The translations under genes and the position numbers were made by a program. Positions 1 to 8,728 of a stretch of 64,000 bases of DNA are shown in pieces. Position 1 is the first letter of the stretch. Each line of letters begins with the position of its first letter. The notes below the pieces were generated by a model. That model made no database searches, was not told where the DNA came from, and worked only from the letters and a program-made list of their open reading frames with translations. This DNA is from Kribbella antiqua (lineage in GTDB: Bacteria > Actinomycetota > Actinomycetes > Propionibacteriales > Kribbellaceae): positions 1 through 64,000 of the forward strand of contig NZ_SLWR01000003.1 in the NCBI RefSeq assembly GCF_004345665.1, given 5' to 3'.

Positions 1-31
1 CTCGATGCTCTGTGATCGGCAGGATGGCAAA

Positions 32-55
32 GCGCGCTCATCGGCATGAGCGCGC
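32..55. repeat. Perfect hairpin with CATCGGCATG core (copy 1 of a dispersed motif)
   Basis: Ten-base arms GCGCGCTCAT and ATGAGCGCGC flank a CGGC loop. The core CATCGGCATG recurs between genes at 6226, 8686 and 9138. The first 85 bases of the window hold nothing else I can identify. Confidence 0.6.
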
Positions 56-133
56 ATCGCGGCATGAGCGGAATGCGGCATGTGAGTGCGTTTGCGTCGC
101 GCGATGCCAGGCACGGCGCTGTATCGTCGCCAG

Positions 134-1816
134 ATGGCGGGCAAGGGACTCCGGGGCAGGCTGGGCAATGCCGCGGGCGCGTTCAGCAGCAACGCCCGAA
201 ACCCCAACCTACGGCGCGCCCAGCTCAGCTTCCTCGGAGCATGGACGGCGGAGTGGGCGTTCACCGTGGGGCTCGGGATCGTGGCTTACCGGGACGGTGG
301 TGCGACAGCCGTCGGGCTGGTGGGGCTCCTTCGCATGGCCCCGTCCGCGATGCTGACCCCCCTGTTGTCGCCGCTGGCCGACAAGGGCCGCAGAGAGCGC
401 GTACTGATCCTGGTCTCCGTGCTGCGTGGTGTCGTCACCGGTGCGGCTGCGGTCGTCGTGGGCGTGGGCGGACCGCCGCAGATCGTGTACGTGTTGGCGG
501 CGTTGTCGACCATCGCTGCCACGCTCTACCGACCCGCGCACTCCGCATTGCTCCCGTCGCTCTGCCACACCGGATACGAGCTCGCCAGCGCCAATGTGGT
601 CCGTGGGCTGCTGGACGCCGCCGCGACGTTGATGGGTCCGCTGCTGGCAGCGTTGCTGCTGCAGTTCACCGGCGTGACAGTCGTGTTCGCTGTGGCTGCG
701 GGCGCCTCGTTGTGGGCTGCAGCCTTGCTGTTGCGGCTGAACTACGACGCACCTCCGCGGCCACCTGCCCCGAGAGAGGCCAACTGGATGTCGGCCGTCG
801 AAGGCATTCGAGTCGTCAGCCTGAACCGCGACCTTGCACTCATCATGGGCCTTGCAGCGGCGCAGTCATTCACCCGAGGGGCGCTGACCGTACTCAACGT
901 GGTGGTCGCCATCGAACTGCTGGAGACCGGCGAACCGGGCGTGGGCATCCTCACCGCTGCCATCGGGGCGGGTGCAGTCCTAGGTTCACTCGCCGCGTCG
1001 TTGCTGGTCGGCACTCGGCGCCTCGGCGCGTGGTTCGCCGTTGGGGTGGCCCTCTGGGGTATGCCGGTCACGCTGATCGGCGTCGTCCCACAACAGGTCG
1101 CGGCGTTGGGCCTGCTGGCCTTTGTCGGCGTCGGGAACTCGCTGATCGATCTCGGAGGTTTCACGCTCCTGGCCAGACTGGCCGCAGACGAAGTGCTGGC
1201 GCGGGTCTTCGGAGTGTTGGAGAGCGTGGTCGCCCTGTCCATCGGGGTCGGAGCGCTCGTCGCCTCGCTGGTGGTCGACGGGGCCGGCGTACGTTCTGCG
1301 CTCGTGACCGTCGGTCTGCTTTGTCCGGTCCTTGCCGTGGCGTCATGGCAGCGGCTGCGAGGAATGGACCGGTCCATCGGCGTGCGAGATGACGACATCG
1401 ACATGTTGCACAGGGTGGCCATGTTGAACGTCCTGCCCTTGCCCGCCATCGAGCAGCTCGCTCGAGGCCTGGAACCGGTGGACGTGCCCGCTGGTCACGT
1501 CGTCTTCCGTCAGGGCGACGTCGGGGACCACTACTTCGTGATCGAGTCGGGCGAGGCCGAGGTGATCGGGGATGGACAGGTCGTCGCAACGCTCGGTCCG
1601 GGGCAGGGGTTCGGAGAGATCGCCCTGCTCCGGCGGATCCGCCGGACCGCCACCGTGCGAGCCACCAGCGAGCTCCGACTGAAGGCCCTGCGCTCCGACC
1701 GCTTCCTCCCAGTCGTGCTCGGCTACACGCCGAGCGCCCGCGAGGCGGGGGTGGTGGTTGATTCGATGCTCGACCACTTCACGCCCCGTGACGACCCTGA
1801 GCAACCGCCTGAATAG
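134..1816 (+). CDS. MFS transporter fused to a C-terminal cyclic nucleotide-binding domain
   Basis: A 560-residue membrane protein. The first ~410 residues contain about ten to twelve hydrophobic segments in the style of a major facilitator, including a cytoplasmic loop-like stretch (LADKGRRERV) after the first helices. Residues ~430-530 form a cyclic nucleotide-binding (CNB) fold with the glycine turns of the beta roll and a phosphate-binding cassette reading FGEIALLRRIRRTATV; the Glu and the Arg that contact the cyclic phosphate in the family are both present. This suggests transport gated or tuned by cAMP/cGMP, though the substrate is unknown. Start at ATG 134 chosen because homology-like sequence begins just after it; GTG 86 and ATG 104 are in frame and no strong ribosome site decides. 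It begins a group of genes that share CNB domains. Confidence 0.85.
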   Translation: MAGKGLRGRLGNAAGAFSSNARNPNLRRAQLSFLGAWTAEWAFTVGLGIVAYRDGGATAVGLVGLLRMAPSAMLTPLLSPLADKGRRERVLILVSVLRGVVTGAAAVVVGVGGPPQIVYVLAALSTIAATLYRPAHSALLPSLCHTGYELASANVVRGLLDAAATLMGPLLAALLLQFTGVTVVFAVAAGASLWAAALLLRLNYDAPPRPPAPREANWMSAVEGIRVVSLNRDLALIMGLAAAQSFTRGALTVLNVVVAIELLETGEPGVGILTAAIGAGAVLGSLAASLLVGTRRLGAWFAVGVALWGMPVTLIGVVPQQVAALGLLAFVGVGNSLIDLGGFTLLARLAADEVLARVFGVLESVVALSIGVGALVASLVVDGAGVRSALVTVGLLCPVLAVASWQRLRGMDRSIGVRDDDIDMLHRVAMLNVLPLPAIEQLARGLEPVDVPAGHVVFRQGDVGDHYFVIESGEAEVIGDGQVVATLGPGQGFGEIALLRRIRRTATVRATSELRLKALRSDRFLPVVLGYTPSAREAGVVVDSMLDHFTPRDDPEQPPE

Positions 1817-1908
1817 CCGGAGCTCAGGTTCCCGCGGGCCCGTCTAGGGCGTGGGTTCGGATGCATTCGACTCCACGTCGACAGTGCGGGGTCTTGGTAA
1901 GGTCTTGT

Positions 1909-2625
1909 ATGACGTCTGGGCGTTCGCTTCTCCTTATCGCTGACATCGGCGGCTACACCGCGTACATGCGATCCCATCGAATGAGCCTCGCGCATGCCGA
2001 GGTCAACACCGCGCGGCTTCTGGAGAAGGTGATCGATGCCGTGCCCGACTTCGACCTGATCGAAATCGAAGGTGATGCGGCCTTTCTCGCTCATCAGGCC
2101 GACACGTTGGACAGTGACGCAACGGTCGCCCTGACTCTCCAGGCCGCCACGGCCATGCACCGGGCGTTCCACATCGAGCGGCACTATGTCGCGACCAACC
2201 TGTGCCCGTGCAACAGTTGCACCCAGGCGAACAACCTGAAGCTCAAGTTCGTCGCGCACATCGGCGAGGTCGCCACCCAGACCATCAGGCAGCGGCGCAA
2301 GCTCGTCGGAATCGACGTCATCCTCGTCCATCGGCTGCTCAAGAACCCTGTCAAGATCCCCGAGTACCTGCTCCTGTCCGAGGATCTCTACCACACCGGA
2401 AACACCCCGATGCCCGGTCCCGCGCACGAGGTGTCTCAGGACCTCGAAGGGATCGGCCCGGTTCGGGCGTACTTCGTGAACTTGGCGGACGTCACGGGTG
2501 CGCTCCCTCCCCTGCCGGAACCATCCTTGCTCGGACGCGTCGGGAGGACCTTGGCCATCGCCGGCTCCGGCCTGCCGCACATGCTGGGCCTACACCGCGG
2601 ACGTCGTACCGCTTCCGCTTTCTGA
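1909..2625 (+). CDS. DUF2652 protein, nucleotide-cyclase-like
   Basis: A 238-residue soluble protein starting MTSGRSLLLIADIGGYTAYM. The LIADIGGYT segment near the N-terminus matches the opening strand of class III nucleotide cyclases (IADISGYT type) and of the DUF2652 family; EIEGDAAFL at ~residue 60 resembles the second metal-binding segment of those enzymes. A CPCNSC motif near residue 100 is unusual. Whether it makes a cyclic nucleotide is unknown; DUF2652 members have not to my knowledge been shown to be active. The neighbouring CNB-domain proteins make a role in producing or sensing a cyclic nucleotide plausible, by inference only. An in-frame ATG lies at 1861; 1909 was chosen because the family sequence begins there. 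Confidence 0.75.
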   Translation: MTSGRSLLLIADIGGYTAYMRSHRMSLAHAEVNTARLLEKVIDAVPDFDLIEIEGDAAFLAHQADTLDSDATVALTLQAATAMHRAFHIERHYVATNLCPCNSCTQANNLKLKFVAHIGEVATQTIRQRRKLVGIDVILVHRLLKNPVKIPEYLLLSEDLYHTGNTPMPGPAHEVSQDLEGIGPVRAYFVNLADVTGALPPLPEPSLLGRVGRTLAIAGSGLPHMLGLHRGRRTASAF

Positions 2626-2954
2626 CGTCTGCCGAGTGAGTGGTCCGGCAGAACCAACGACGGCCGAGCACGCTGGGCGCGCGCGTATCTCGGCCTGGCC
2701 GGCTCGCTCCGGGGAGGCCGGGTCGACCTCGGCCTCCAACGCCGCGGCCAACATCCGCCGGCACCCTCAGCTAGGATCTCATCCAAATGCCGTCGAATTC
2801 GCCGCCTCGTCGGCCACTACCTCAACACCGGCGTCACCTTCCTCACCGGCGCGCCAACGCCGGTGCTCGCTCGTTTGCTCCGGCGAGGAAGTTACTGTGC
2901 GCCTCGACCAGGTAGCCGATCCGCAGGTTCAGGTCATACCTACGAGAAGATTCG
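2626..2954. other. Intergenic stretch, no gene recognised
   Basis: About 330 bases between the DUF2652 gene and the PIG-L gene. Open frames here have arginine- and proline-rich translations typical of spurious frames. No convincing RNA or repeat was seen. Confidence 0.4.
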
Positions 2955-4121
2955 ATGGTAATCGTGGCGCACAACACCTCAGTGAACGCTTCCAGTCGGC
3001 AGCCTCCGCGTCTGTTGGGAATCTTCGCCCATCCCGATGACGAGACCCTCTGCACCGGCGGCACCTTCGCCAAGTACGCGAGTGCCGGCGCCGAGGTCCG
3101 CGTGATCTCGCTTACCAAGGGTGGAGCCGGCCAGATCAGGGACGCGAGCGCGGCGACCAGGGCGACCTTGAGAGCAGTTCGGGAGAAGGAACTTGATGCG
3201 GCAGGAAAGGAGCTCGGGCTGACTGAGACGAGATGTCTCGAGTATCCAGATGGCGGGCTCTCCGAAATCGACAGTCAGATCCTGGTCCAGCTCGCGTCCG
3301 AGCTGCTCAGCGAGATCGATCCCGATGTGGTGATCACGTTCGGGCCTGACGGATTCTCCGGTCATCCAGACCACATAGCAGTAGGAGCAGCGGTCACCGC
3401 GGCCTGCTACGAAATGCGATCCGCCACATCGATCCGACTCTTCCACTGCCACCCGCCGCGAAGCAGGATGCTACTGCGCGACCGCCTGGCTGAGTGGGTC
3501 GTCGAGCTGACAACCCGCTTCAAAGGCACCAAGGACTTCGTTCGCGCACTGTCGGTCTTCTCGAGCGAGACGACCGCGCTCGGATATGCGGGGGATTTCG
3601 TCAACGTCGAATGGTTTCCATCCGGCTCCTACATCATCGAACAGGGCGAGGCCGCGACGATGATGTACTTTCTTCTGTCCGGTCACGTGGAGATCCGGAG
3701 AGAGGGCGAGGACGGTCGTGTGCGAGTGGTCGACCGGTCGGGCCCGGGGGAGTTCATCGGAGAAGTTGGCATCGCCACGGGCCAGCCCCGCAACGCGCAT
3801 GTGGTTGCCGTGGATGACGTCACAAGCCTGACCTTCTTGGCATCTGAACCCGTCCCCATCGACGGACGCGGGGAGCAGGCCCAGCTCCTCCGGACCAGAT
3901 CGCTTCCCTCCGGGGATCAGATCGACGCCCGAGTGAGCACGTGCATCGACGTCTCGGACTTCGTCGGCCACAAGATCCGCGCCACGGCCGCACATCGCAC
4001 TCAATATCCGATCGATCCGGGAATGTTCCCCGATCCGATCCTCCAAGAGATGTTCGGCGTTGAGTACTTCATCCAAGTCTTGCCGGAGCGGGAGCTCCAC
4101 ACTTCGCTCCTCGACGAGTAG
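2955..4121 (+). CDS. PIG-L (LmbE) family deacetylase fused to a cyclic nucleotide-binding domain
   Basis: A 388-residue protein. Residues ~18-200 are a PIG-L/LmbE zinc-dependent N-deacetylase: AHPDDE at residues 25-30 and HPDH at 137-140 supply the expected zinc ligands and catalytic Asp. Relatives include MshB (mycothiol) and BshB (bacillithiol) and enzymes acting on GlcNAc-type sugars. Residues ~215-300 are a CNB domain with FIGEVGIATGQPRNAHV as phosphate-binding cassette, retaining Glu and Arg. A further ~80 residues follow without a recognised domain. The natural substrate cannot be read from sequence. Deacetylase activity under cyclic-nucleotide control is an inference from the fusion. 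It ends 36 bases before the convergent PLP-enzyme gene. Confidence 0.85.
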   Translation: MVIVAHNTSVNASSRQPPRLLGIFAHPDDETLCTGGTFAKYASAGAEVRVISLTKGGAGQIRDASAATRATLRAVREKELDAAGKELGLTETRCLEYPDGGLSEIDSQILVQLASELLSEIDPDVVITFGPDGFSGHPDHIAVGAAVTAACYEMRSATSIRLFHCHPPRSRMLLRDRLAEWVVELTTRFKGTKDFVRALSVFSSETTALGYAGDFVNVEWFPSGSYIIEQGEAATMMYFLLSGHVEIRREGEDGRVRVVDRSGPGEFIGEVGIATGQPRNAHVVAVDDVTSLTFLASEPVPIDGRGEQAQLLRTRSLPSGDQIDARVSTCIDVSDFVGHKIRATAAHRTQYPIDPGMFPDPILQEMFGVEYFIQVLPERELHTSLLDE

Positions 4122-4157
4122 GCCAGAGCACCCCACGACGTGGTGTCCGCGAGCGCG

Positions 4158-5111
4158 CTAAAGCTCCGCTGTCACGTCGTCGAACAAGGCAGTTGAGAAG
4201 TACCGCTCCATACGGTCTGGCAGAATTGTGCCCACGTGGTGCCCGGGGCCAAGGCGGGCGGCAAGCCGCCGCGCTGCGGCGATGTTGAGCCCGCTCGACG
4301 GGCCAATGCCCAGGCCGCGACGACCGAACTCGCGCGCTGTAGCCATTGCCTCCGGCTCCGGGACCAGCACCGGGTCCTCGAGTCCAACGGCGTCAGGGTC
4401 GATGAGCCGGCTCATGCCCTCGACGATGCCCGGTATCCCACCGACGACCTCTGGGTCGCCGTCCGCAGTGAACGTCGCAGTCGGCATCGCTCGAGCGATG
4501 ATCGTGTCGTAGCCGTGATCCCGCAATGCGTGCGCCACGCCCATCAACGTGCCGCCAGTGCCTACACCGGCGACAAAGCCGTCAAGCCGGACGCCGACCT
4601 GTTGGATGAGCTCGGGTCCGGTCGTGTGCTGATGCGCGAAGACGTTGCGCGGATTCTCGAACTGCCGGGCGGCATATAGGTCCGCCTCTGTGCCTGAGTC
4701 GTGGAGCAATGCAGCGACCGCTCCATCCATGCCCTGCCCAGCAGGGGTGAGAACCACGTCGCCACCGAGCCGGCGGATCATCAAGACCCGCTCTCCGCTG
4801 ACTGTTTTGGGCATGTACGCCCGGAACGGCACACCGACGGTGGCGCAGACCATGCTCAACGCGATCGAGGTCGACCCGCTCGACGCCTCAACCACGATGG
4901 TGGAGGGAGACACTTCGCCCGATGCGATCGCATACGCGACGATGTTCGTCGCCATCCGATCCTTGGTGCATCCGCTTGGCAGCAGGTAGTCGAGCTTCAA
5001 CCAGAGAGTGCATCCGCTCCGCACATCCTCGAACGGGATGGTTGGAGTTTCGAGTGGGAGCCGCAACAGCCATGACGCACGCTCGATGAACCTCGATCGA
5101 CCCCGACCCAT
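4158..5111 (-). CDS. PLP-dependent beta-family enzyme, cysteine-synthase-like
   Basis: A 317-residue fold type II PLP enzyme. The Schiff-base lysine sits in SGCTKDRMA (Lys50), the substrate or phosphate-binding loop is EASSGSTSIAL, and GVGTGGT is the PLP-phosphate glycine loop. The C-terminal PDRMERYFST recalls the PD.GERYLST segment of O-acetylserine sulfhydrylases and cystathionine beta-synthases. The variant loops (CTKDR for SVKDR, SSGST for TSGNT) suggest a substrate different from classic CysK. Start at ATG 5111 is favoured over 5132 because AGGAGG lies five to six bases upstream. It lies between two CNB-domain genes, convergent with the PIG-L gene. Confidence 0.8.
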   Translation of the reverse strand: MGRGRSRFIERASWLLRLPLETPTIPFEDVRSGCTLWLKLDYLLPSGCTKDRMATNIVAYAIASGEVSPSTIVVEASSGSTSIALSMVCATVGVPFRAYMPKTVSGERVLMIRRLGGDVVLTPAGQGMDGAVAALLHDSGTEADLYAARQFENPRNVFAHQHTTGPELIQQVGVRLDGFVAGVGTGGTLMGVAHALRDHGYDTIIARAMPTATFTADGDPEVVGGIPGIVEGMSRLIDPDAVGLEDPVLVPEPEAMATAREFGRRGLGIGPSSGLNIAAARRLAARLGPGHHVGTILPDRMERYFSTALFDDVTAEL

Positions 5112-5548
5112 CACCGCCTCCTGTCGACCCATGATCCCAACCCTGATCCTTCACGGGACTGAGGCCACTCGTGGGTGAGCATCCGCGGACGCTCACCCTC
5201 CTGGCAGGGATTCTGACGTTCTCGACGCGACGGATTCTCGAGCCAGGAGGAACTCGCGACTTGAACGGTAACAGCACGGTCCGAGTGCAGGTGGGACGCG
5301 GTGGCGACCAGGTCGTGGCGCGCCTCAGGCTGCACACCCCACCGAACACTCGGAATGGCCGCTCCGGCGATCCATACGAATCCGAAATCACCCTCAACCG
5401 TCGCCCAAGAGCACGCGAAGGCGGCCAGTAGACGCAACGTCCAACGTCCATCTCATGAAGGATCAGGGCTAAGGTGGTGCCGAGCGACCCTGCCCTCGCG
5501 TCCCAGGATCGTTCTCGCCGATCCCATCGACACTCACGGAGAACGCGC
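5112..5548. other. Divergent intergenic region
   Basis: About 440 bases separate the starts of the PLP-enzyme gene (minus) and the small CNB gene (plus), long enough for two promoters. I found no RNA gene or repeat. An open frame at 5171-5431 has a composition unlike a real protein. Confidence 0.35.
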
Positions 5549-6052
5549 TTGAATGCGGAGCGACCAGCAGCGATTCGAGACCTGTGCCCGTTTCGCCTCG
5601 TCGTTGACGAGGACATGGACCAGCTCATCCAAGAGACCACGATGAGCGACGCGGCAGCCGGCTCGACGCTCTTTGAAGAAGGCGACCCAGCAGACGGCGT
5701 CGCCGCCATTCTCGAAGGAAGTGTCGAGGTCCTCAAACACGGCCGGATCCTCGCGACGCTCGGCCCCGGGTCGGTTCTCGGCGAGCTCTCGGTGTTCGTG
5801 CCATCCGCCTCGCGCACTGCTACAGCCCGGGCGAGCTCTGCGGTGCGAATGATCAAGTGGCGTGCGGACGATGTCCGAGGCCGCCTGGACCGCCACGAAC
5901 GCCTCGCAACGGCAATCGTGGCCGATATGGCGTTCGTGCTCGCGGATCGGCTCGACCGACGCACGCAGGATGTCGTCTCGCTGCTCAAAGCCGCCGGGAC
6001 CCGCCTACCGGTGTCAGAGCTGGAGCGTTTTCGCAGCCGTTCCGTGGAGTAA
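5549..6052 (+). CDS. Small cyclic nucleotide-binding domain protein
   Basis: A 167-residue protein consisting of one CNB domain (residues ~15-125) and a helical tail; no helix-turn-helix follows, so it is not an ordinary CRP regulator. The cassette LGELSVFVPSASRTATA keeps the Glu and Arg expected for cyclic-phosphate binding. TTG at 5549 is the preferred start: GGAGA lies about seven bases upstream, and the frame further upstream is arginine-rich non-coding-like sequence. It could be a regulatory subunit for the neighbouring enzyme or transporter (inference). Confidence 0.7.
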   Translation: MNAERPAAIRDLCPFRLVVDEDMDQLIQETTMSDAAAGSTLFEEGDPADGVAAILEGSVEVLKHGRILATLGPGSVLGELSVFVPSASRTATARASSAVRMIKWRADDVRGRLDRHERLATAIVADMAFVLADRLDRRTQDVVSLLKAAGTRLPVSELERFRSRSVE

Positions 6053-6225
6053 CCTGCCGCCAGCCCTCAGTGATCGAGTGCACGCTCGATGGCGCCCCGG
6101 CAGCCGACCTCCGCTTGCCGCACCGCCCCGTCGGACAAGCAGGAAAGTGCCTGCCTCACTCCTACCGGCGGCGATGAAATGATCCTGCAGCAACTGCCAA
6201 TCAGCTGCAAGCTACCGCATCCGCA

Positions 6226-6258
6226 CATCGGCATGACCGCGCGATCGGCGGCAGATCC
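6226..6258. repeat. CATCGGCATG plus GGCGGCAGATC repeat (copy 2)
   Basis: CATCGGCATG at 6226-6235 is followed by CGATCGGCGGCAGATC at 6242-6257. The same two-part arrangement occurs at 8686-8722. It lies in the 210-base gap between convergent genes. Confidence 0.45.
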
Positions 6259-6264
6259 GTGCGT

Positions 6265-6771
6265 TTACCGGCTCTGCGCGTGGCGCGGTAGCCAGGTCAA
6301 CAGTTCCGCCCCGAGGGTGCGCACCAGCTCTTCGCCCCAGACGGTCAGCGACTGCTGCCACGGGTGTGCGAACGTGCCCCACCGCAGGTCCGAGGTGGTG
6401 TGGACGTAGTAGTCGCCGTTCGGGAACAGCGGGACGGGCCATCCGACGTCCGCGAGAGCGTGCTTGGTCGGCGAGTAGCGGTATGCGGTGTGCTGCCAGT
6501 CCAGCGCGGTCAACTCTTCCTCGTCGGTGAGCCAAACAAAGTTCCGGAGGGCAGCCGCGGTGATCGCCGCTTCGGCGGCCGCGAACGGAGCGCCCTCGTG
6601 TGCAAAGACAGGGGCGAGGTCGATCACTACACAGATGTCAGGCAGCCGGATGGCAGGCACATCACGCTCGTAGTAGTCAGGCTTGAAGTCGAAGCGAGCG
6701 TCGAACGCCGCCCACGCTTCGGCGTATTCAATCGGCCGCCACACTCCTTCGGCCCGGAATGCTTCGCTCAT
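6265..6771 (-). CDS. DUF2716-like hypothetical protein
   Basis: A 168-residue soluble protein without signal peptide. Its N-terminal W..FDARFDFKPDYYERDVP pattern and the acidic, aromatic-rich composition resemble DUF2716 proteins found in Bacillus and actinomycetes; I place it there with moderate confidence. Function unknown. It starts with a clear ATG, and its codon use fits the local high-GC pattern. It lies in a run of small hypothetical minus-strand genes. Confidence 0.6.
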   Translation of the reverse strand: MSEAFRAEGVWRPIEYAEAWAAFDARFDFKPDYYERDVPAIRLPDICVVIDLAPVFAHEGAPFAAAEAAITAAALRNFVWLTDEEELTALDWQHTAYRYSPTKHALADVGWPVPLFPNGDYYVHTTSDLRWGTFAHPWQQSLTVWGEELVRTLGAELLTWLPRHAQSR

Positions 6772-6842
6772 AGGCAGAGGCTAGTTTGGTGCGACCCCAG
6801 ACGCCTAAGCTCTCCTATCGGCGGCAGATGAGGGCGGTCCTG

Positions 6843-7121
6843 TTAGTCGACCGGTCGAGTCGCGAGGGTGTCCGAGCCACACCAGTCGTCGCGGTCGAAG
6901 TTCTCCGGGTTCTCGAGGACATGCCTCGACCGGCGGGCCCAGGTGGTGAGCCAGGGCTCGGTCGAACGCTCCGCTTCGCCGATCGCCGCCGCGATCCGTG
7001 GGTCAGTGTGGTCCGTATGGCCGACCGTGCAGTAGAGGCTGCCTAGTAGCCATCGTCGTGCAGGGCAGGCCGGATCTTCGACGAGCCGAACGAGTAGCTC
7101 TAGGTGCTCCGGTTCGGCCAT
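6843..7121 (-). CDS. Small hypothetical protein
   Basis: A 92-residue soluble protein, helix-rich (MAEPEHLELLVRLVEDPACP...). I do not recognise the family. The paired helices at the N-terminus might be a HEAT-like repeat, but this is not firm. The 210 bases downstream (7122-7330) hold no convincing gene, only a short open tail ending EPTGDEIRA and a copy of the CGGCGGCAGAT motif. Confidence 0.5.
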   Translation of the reverse strand: MAEPEHLELLVRLVEDPACPARRWLLGSLYCTVGHTDHTDPRIAAAIGEAERSTEPWLTTWARRSRHVLENPENFDRDDWCGSDTLATRPVD

Positions 7122-7330
7122 GAAGATGTCCCAGTCCTGCTCAGGGAAGCGGGCGCCGCTGTACGCTCAGGCTCGGATCTCATCTCCGGTGGGCTCATAT
7201 ACGTTCCGAATCGGCGGGCCGTCGTACATGTACACGGGTCCACCATGGCACGTCGGTGATGACGTGGAGCGCGCGGTCGGCGGCAGATGCGGACGTTCGT
7301 CCGCGTCCTCTGGTAGGGGCTTCAGGACGC

Positions 7331-8524
7331 TTAGCGCAGGGCCGCGAAGAGGTTCTGCATGATGGCCGCGGTGTCGCGGTCTGGGTCTGGGATGAGGATG
7401 GCGGCCGCGAGGTGTCGGAATGGGATGACGGCCAGCATGGTGCTGTAGGCCGGGGATCTTCCGGTGTGTCCGACGGTGGTCTCGGTCCCGACTGTGTAGA
7501 ACAGCATCGTGCCCAGGCCGTACCCCATCCCGGGGAAGACGGTGCCGGGAGTGTCTTGGGTCATCATCGCGTGCACAGTCTCGGCTGGCAGCAGGCGTGC
7601 CCCGTACAGTTGGTAGCCCCAGCGCGCCAGGGTGGACGCGTCGGCGGCCATGCCTCCGGCGGCGCCGCCGACGGTGGCCAGCGCCCGGCACGGCACGTAG
7701 CCGTCAGGTCTTAGGCGCAGGCGGCCGGGTGGCGCGCCCAGTGGTGGCGTGGGTCGTTCGGCGTCTTGCACCGCGACGCGGTCAAGACCCGCCGGGTCGA
7801 GCAGGTCGGCGCGCAGCGCCTCGGCCAACGATCGACCGGTGACCTTCTCGACCAGAAGGCCCAGCAGCCAGTAGTTGGCGTCGCTGTAGGCGGGGCCACC
7901 ACCGGGTGCCAACGGCGTTGCCCTCTGATACACCAGGGCGTCTTGCGGCGTCCAGTGCCGACCGGGATCGGCCATCACGGCGGCGAGCATGGCCCGGGTG
8001 TCAGGCTCGTGGTAGCGGATGCCGCTTTGCATGCCGAGCGCCTGGCGGACGGTGGCGCCGTTGCCGGTCAACCGGTGCTGGACGTACCTGGACATCGGCG
8101 CGTGCAGGTCGACCCGCCCGGCGGCGGCCAGGTGCAGCACCTCGGCCGCGGTGAAGGTCTTGGAGATACTGGCGATCCCCATCATCGCCTCCGGCACCAG
8201 GGCCCGCCCGTCGCCGCCTTTGCCGGCGGCGCCCATCCAGGAACCCTGATCGGTCAATACCGCTGCGGTCACCCCGGGGGCTCCGATGCCGGCGTAGAAG
8301 GCGTGGTCGCGGACGGCCCGGTCCAAAACGGCCTGCAGCGCGGCCTGCCGGTTCGGGAGAAGAGGGCCGGTGCCCGGCTCGGGAAACCGCGACGCGACCC
8401 CCGGCGGTTCGGTGGCCCCCGGCGTGGACGGAGGTGCCACGCCCTTACCAGCCGCGGTGCAGCCGGCCACGAGCACCATCAATGCCACGGCTGTCCAGCG
8501 CAAACCAATGCCGCAATGGGCCAT
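7331..8524 (-). CDS. Serine hydrolase of the beta-lactamase/penicillin-binding family, lipoprotein
   Basis: A 397-residue exported protein. A lipoprotein signal ends in VAGC (Cys22), predicting attachment to the outer face of the membrane. The class C fold motifs are present: SISK (S-x-x-K nucleophile and lysine) near residue 120, YSDANY (Y-x-N) near 230, and GHTG near 370, equivalent to the KTG box. Such proteins act as D-Ala-D-Ala carboxypeptidases, esterases or beta-lactamases; the exact activity is not deducible. It has no clear operon partner. Confidence 0.85.
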   Translation of the reverse strand: MAHCGIGLRWTAVALMVLVAGCTAAGKGVAPPSTPGATEPPGVASRFPEPGTGPLLPNRQAALQAVLDRAVRDHAFYAGIGAPGVTAAVLTDQGSWMGAAGKGGDGRALVPEAMMGIASISKTFTAAEVLHLAAAGRVDLHAPMSRYVQHRLTGNGATVRQALGMQSGIRYHEPDTRAMLAAVMADPGRHWTPQDALVYQRATPLAPGGGPAYSDANYWLLGLLVEKVTGRSLAEALRADLLDPAGLDRVAVQDAERPTPPLGAPPGRLRLRPDGYVPCRALATVGGAAGGMAADASTLARWGYQLYGARLLPAETVHAMMTQDTPGTVFPGMGYGLGTMLFYTVGTETTVGHTGRSPAYSTMLAVIPFRHLAAAILIPDPDRDTAAIMQNLFAALR

Positions 8525-8685
8525 CGTGGGTCACCCCCGCACGTCGAGGCGGACAGCAACGAGCCCCGCCTACCGACATAGTCCTCCCCCATTAAATGCC
8601 CGAGGACCTGACCCACCGGGTTGCGCTGATGGTGCTGCCCGCCAGCACACTGCAGGGCCGTGAGGCGGAGACAATGGTGCGCGCA

Positions 8686-8722
8686 CATCGGCATGTCAGT
8701 GAGCTCGGATCGCGGCAGATCC
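8686..8722. repeat. CATCGGCATG plus GCGGCAGATC repeat (copy 3)
   Basis: CATCGGCATG at 8686-8695 is followed by GATCGCGGCAGATCCG at 8708-8723, as at 6226-6258. It lies in the gap between the serine hydrolase and the next small gene. Confidence 0.45.
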
Positions 8723-8728
8723 GAGCAC

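Noticed and set aside
7145..7330. Minus-strand frame ending MYDGPPIRNVYEPTGDEIRA as a gene
   Set aside because: No start or family support and a low-complexity upstream part; it could be a relic but cannot be defended.
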